Source: Chloroflexaceae bacterium UBA1466 (lineage in GTDB: Bacteria > Chloroflexota > Chloroflexia > Chloroflexales > Chloroflexaceae). From it: a DNA stretch of 6,831 nt. Made by a program: the position numbers and the translations under genes. Below, one piece after another: positions 5,607-6,831 of the stretch. The notes below the pieces were generated by a model. That model was given only the letters and a program-made list of their open reading frames with translations, was not told the origin of the DNA and did not search any database. The stretch spans positions 18,564 through 25,394 of the forward strand of contig DCSM01000154.1 of the NCBI GenBank assembly GCA_002325605.1, given 5' to 3'. Every line of letters begins with the position of its first letter. The first letter of the stretch is position 1.

Positions 5607-6788
5607 ATGCGCGTTGCTTACTTTGATTGTTTTCATGGCGCAGCAGGCGATATGTTGCTGGCTAGTCTTCTGCATACGGGTTTGAAGCAAGCGGCCCTTG
5701 AGGAAGTCTTGCAAGCTTTACCTTTAAGGGGCTATAGGCTGAAGTATCAGCAAGTAGTACAGCATCATATCGTGGGTGGGCAAGTAGAAGTAGAAGTGGA
5801 AGGGGAACAACCTTCTCGTACTTGGGCCGATATTCGGCTTTTACTGGAGACAAGTTCACTCCCTTCCCGCACTCGCGCTTGGGCCTTGGGTACGTTTCAA
5901 CGGTTGGCGCGGGCCGAAGCAAAGGTGCATAACGTACCAATTGAGGAAGTTCATTTTCACGAGATCGGGGCCGTAGATAGTCTGGTGGATATTGTAGGGG
6001 TCTGTGCCGCCCTTGACTTGCTCAACATTGAAAAGGTTTATGCTTCAGTCTTACCTTTGGGCAGGGGCTGGATTATGACCCAACACGGTCTTTTACCTGC
6101 TCCTGCTCCCGCAACTTTAGCTCTGCTGGCTGAAGTAAACGCTCCCGTTGAAGCAGGCCTTAGTGAAGGGGAATTACTTACCCCAACTGCTGCCGCTTTG
6201 CTCGCTGAGTTTGCAACCTTTGAGCAACCTTCTCTGAAGCTTCAGCAAGTAGGTTACGGGTTTGGGCAACGAAGTTATCCCCGTCTGAATGGATTAAGGG
6301 TCTGGCTTGGGGAAGCTTTTGACCCTTCTCTCTCACCCAAACCGCCAAAATTTGAGCAAGTGAAGGAAGAAGTTGTTGAAATCCGTTGTAACCTTGATGA
6401 TTCAACGGGTGAAGTTATTGCGTATGTTATTGAAGGTCTGCTCAAGATCGGTGCTTTAGATGCTTGGGCCATTCCCCTTACGATGAAGAAGGGAAGGCCT
6501 GGGATCCAATTAAGCTGTCTCGTACCACCTGCTAGTTTGGAAAAGTTTGCGACCTTCATTCTTTGTGAAACCTCGACCTTTGGACTTCGTTGGCAAACCA
6601 TGGAGCGCGTAGTCGCTGACCGGAAGCTGATCTTTGTGCAAACCCCTTGGGGTGAAGTACGTGTGAAGCAGAAACTTTGGGAAGGAGAAATTATCGCAAG
6701 AAACCCAGAGTATGAAGATTGTGCGGCTCTTGCCCGAAAGCATGGAATACCTTTGATGCAGGTTTATGAAGCAGCTTTGCGAAGCTAA
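5607..6788 (+). CDS. larC: LarC, nickel-pincer cofactor nickel insertion protein (pyridinium-3,5-bisthiocarboxylate mononucleotide nickel chelatase)
   Basis: LarC inserts nickel into the pyridinium bisthiocarboxylate mononucleotide made by LarB and LarE, giving the nickel-pincer cofactor of lactate racemase LarA and relatives. The 393-residue protein is full length. The N-terminus 'YFDCFHGAAGDM' (5-16) is diagnostic. 'HFHEIGAVDSLVDIVG' (116-131) has the conserved HxHExGxxD pattern (His116, His118, Glu119, Asp124). 'LLTPTAAALLAEF' follows. The C-terminal half holds 'CNLDDSTGE' (261-269) and 'MKKGRPG' (293-299), the metal-binding LarC2 part. In Lactiplantibacillus plantarum larC is made as a frameshift fusion of two frames; here both halves sit in one continuous frame, so no frameshift is needed. 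It starts 28 bp after the phosphatase gene and is probably co-transcribed. No larA, larB or larE is in view. A stable GC hairpin lies 18 bp after the stop. Confidence 0.95.
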   Translation: MRVAYFDCFHGAAGDMLLASLLHTGLKQAALEEVLQALPLRGYRLKYQQVVQHHIVGGQVEVEVEGEQPSRTWADIRLLLETSSLPSRTRAWALGTFQRLARAEAKVHNVPIEEVHFHEIGAVDSLVDIVGVCAALDLLNIEKVYASVLPLGRGWIMTQHGLLPAPAPATLALLAEVNAPVEAGLSEGELLTPTAAALLAEFATFEQPSLKLQQVGYGFGQRSYPRLNGLRVWLGEAFDPSLSPKPPKFEQVKEEVVEIRCNLDDSTGEVIAYVIEGLLKIGALDAWAIPLTMKKGRPGIQLSCLVPPASLEKFATFILCETSTFGLRWQTMERVVADRKLIFVQTPWGEVRVKQKLWEGEIIARNPEYEDCAALARKHGIPLMQVYEAALRS

Positions 6789-6806
6789 GAATTTGGGGAA
6801 GGTGGG

Positions 6807-6831
6807 GCGCGGGGCGCGACGCGCCCCGCGC
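6807..6831. terminator. GC-rich perfect inverted repeat after larC, probable terminator stem or interspersed palindrome
   Basis: gcgcggggcgcg (6807-6818) is followed by a single A (6819) and its exact reverse complement (6820-6831), which runs to the last base of the window. The arms may extend further, since 6801-6806 is also G-rich. Lying 18 bp after the larC stop, it would form a very stable RNA hairpin with a small loop. Whether a T-tract follows cannot be seen, so an intrinsic terminator and a repeat-family palindrome are both open. Confidence 0.6.

Overview
This window is bacterial chromosomal DNA of medium G+C. It is densely packed with six protein genes and has no rRNA, tRNA, CRISPR array or transposase gene. 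RuvA, a type III ketoacyl synthase, a crotonase-fold enzyme and a LarC nickel chelatase indicate a free-living bacterium. The mix of codon use, the type of interspersed palindrome inside the first gene and the gene set would suit a Chloroflexota-like lineage. That taxonomic guess is low-confidence, because nothing here is diagnostic.

Layout. (1) Positions 1-924 hold the 3' part of a polytopic membrane protein, open at the window's left edge. It carries a palindromic element of about 66 bp in frame, in a predicted loop. (2) Three bases later a FabH-like ketoacyl synthase (928-1950) is read in the same direction. (3) It meets, tail to tail with only two bases between stops, an enoyl-CoA hydratase/isomerase on the minus strand (1953-2738). 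(4) A 79-bp divergent intergenic region (2739-2817) carries overlapping, symmetric extended -10 elements, which look like a bidirectional promoter serving the hydratase and ruvA. (5) ruvA (2818-3411) is followed after 40 bp by a 708-residue 7TMR-DISM receptor fused to a SpoIIE/PP2C phosphatase (3452-5578). After another 28 bp comes larC (5607-6788). (6) The window ends in a perfect GC-rich inverted repeat (6807-6831), a probable terminator stem or repeat, cut off before any following T-tract can be seen.

Functionally the genes are mixed. The left operon is possibly envelope or lipid related (membrane protein plus ketoacyl synthase). The hydratase is acyl-CoA metabolism. The rightward ruvA–phosphatase–larC run joins recombination repair, membrane signalling by Ser/Thr dephosphorylation, and maturation of the nickel-pincer cofactor. 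No gene-free stretch longer than 79 bp exists.

I do not see a clearly new defence or mobile system. The points most worth a second look are the coding palindrome, the symmetric divergent promoter, the ketoacyl synthase with His where the catalytic Asn is expected, and a cysteine cluster in the phosphatase domain.
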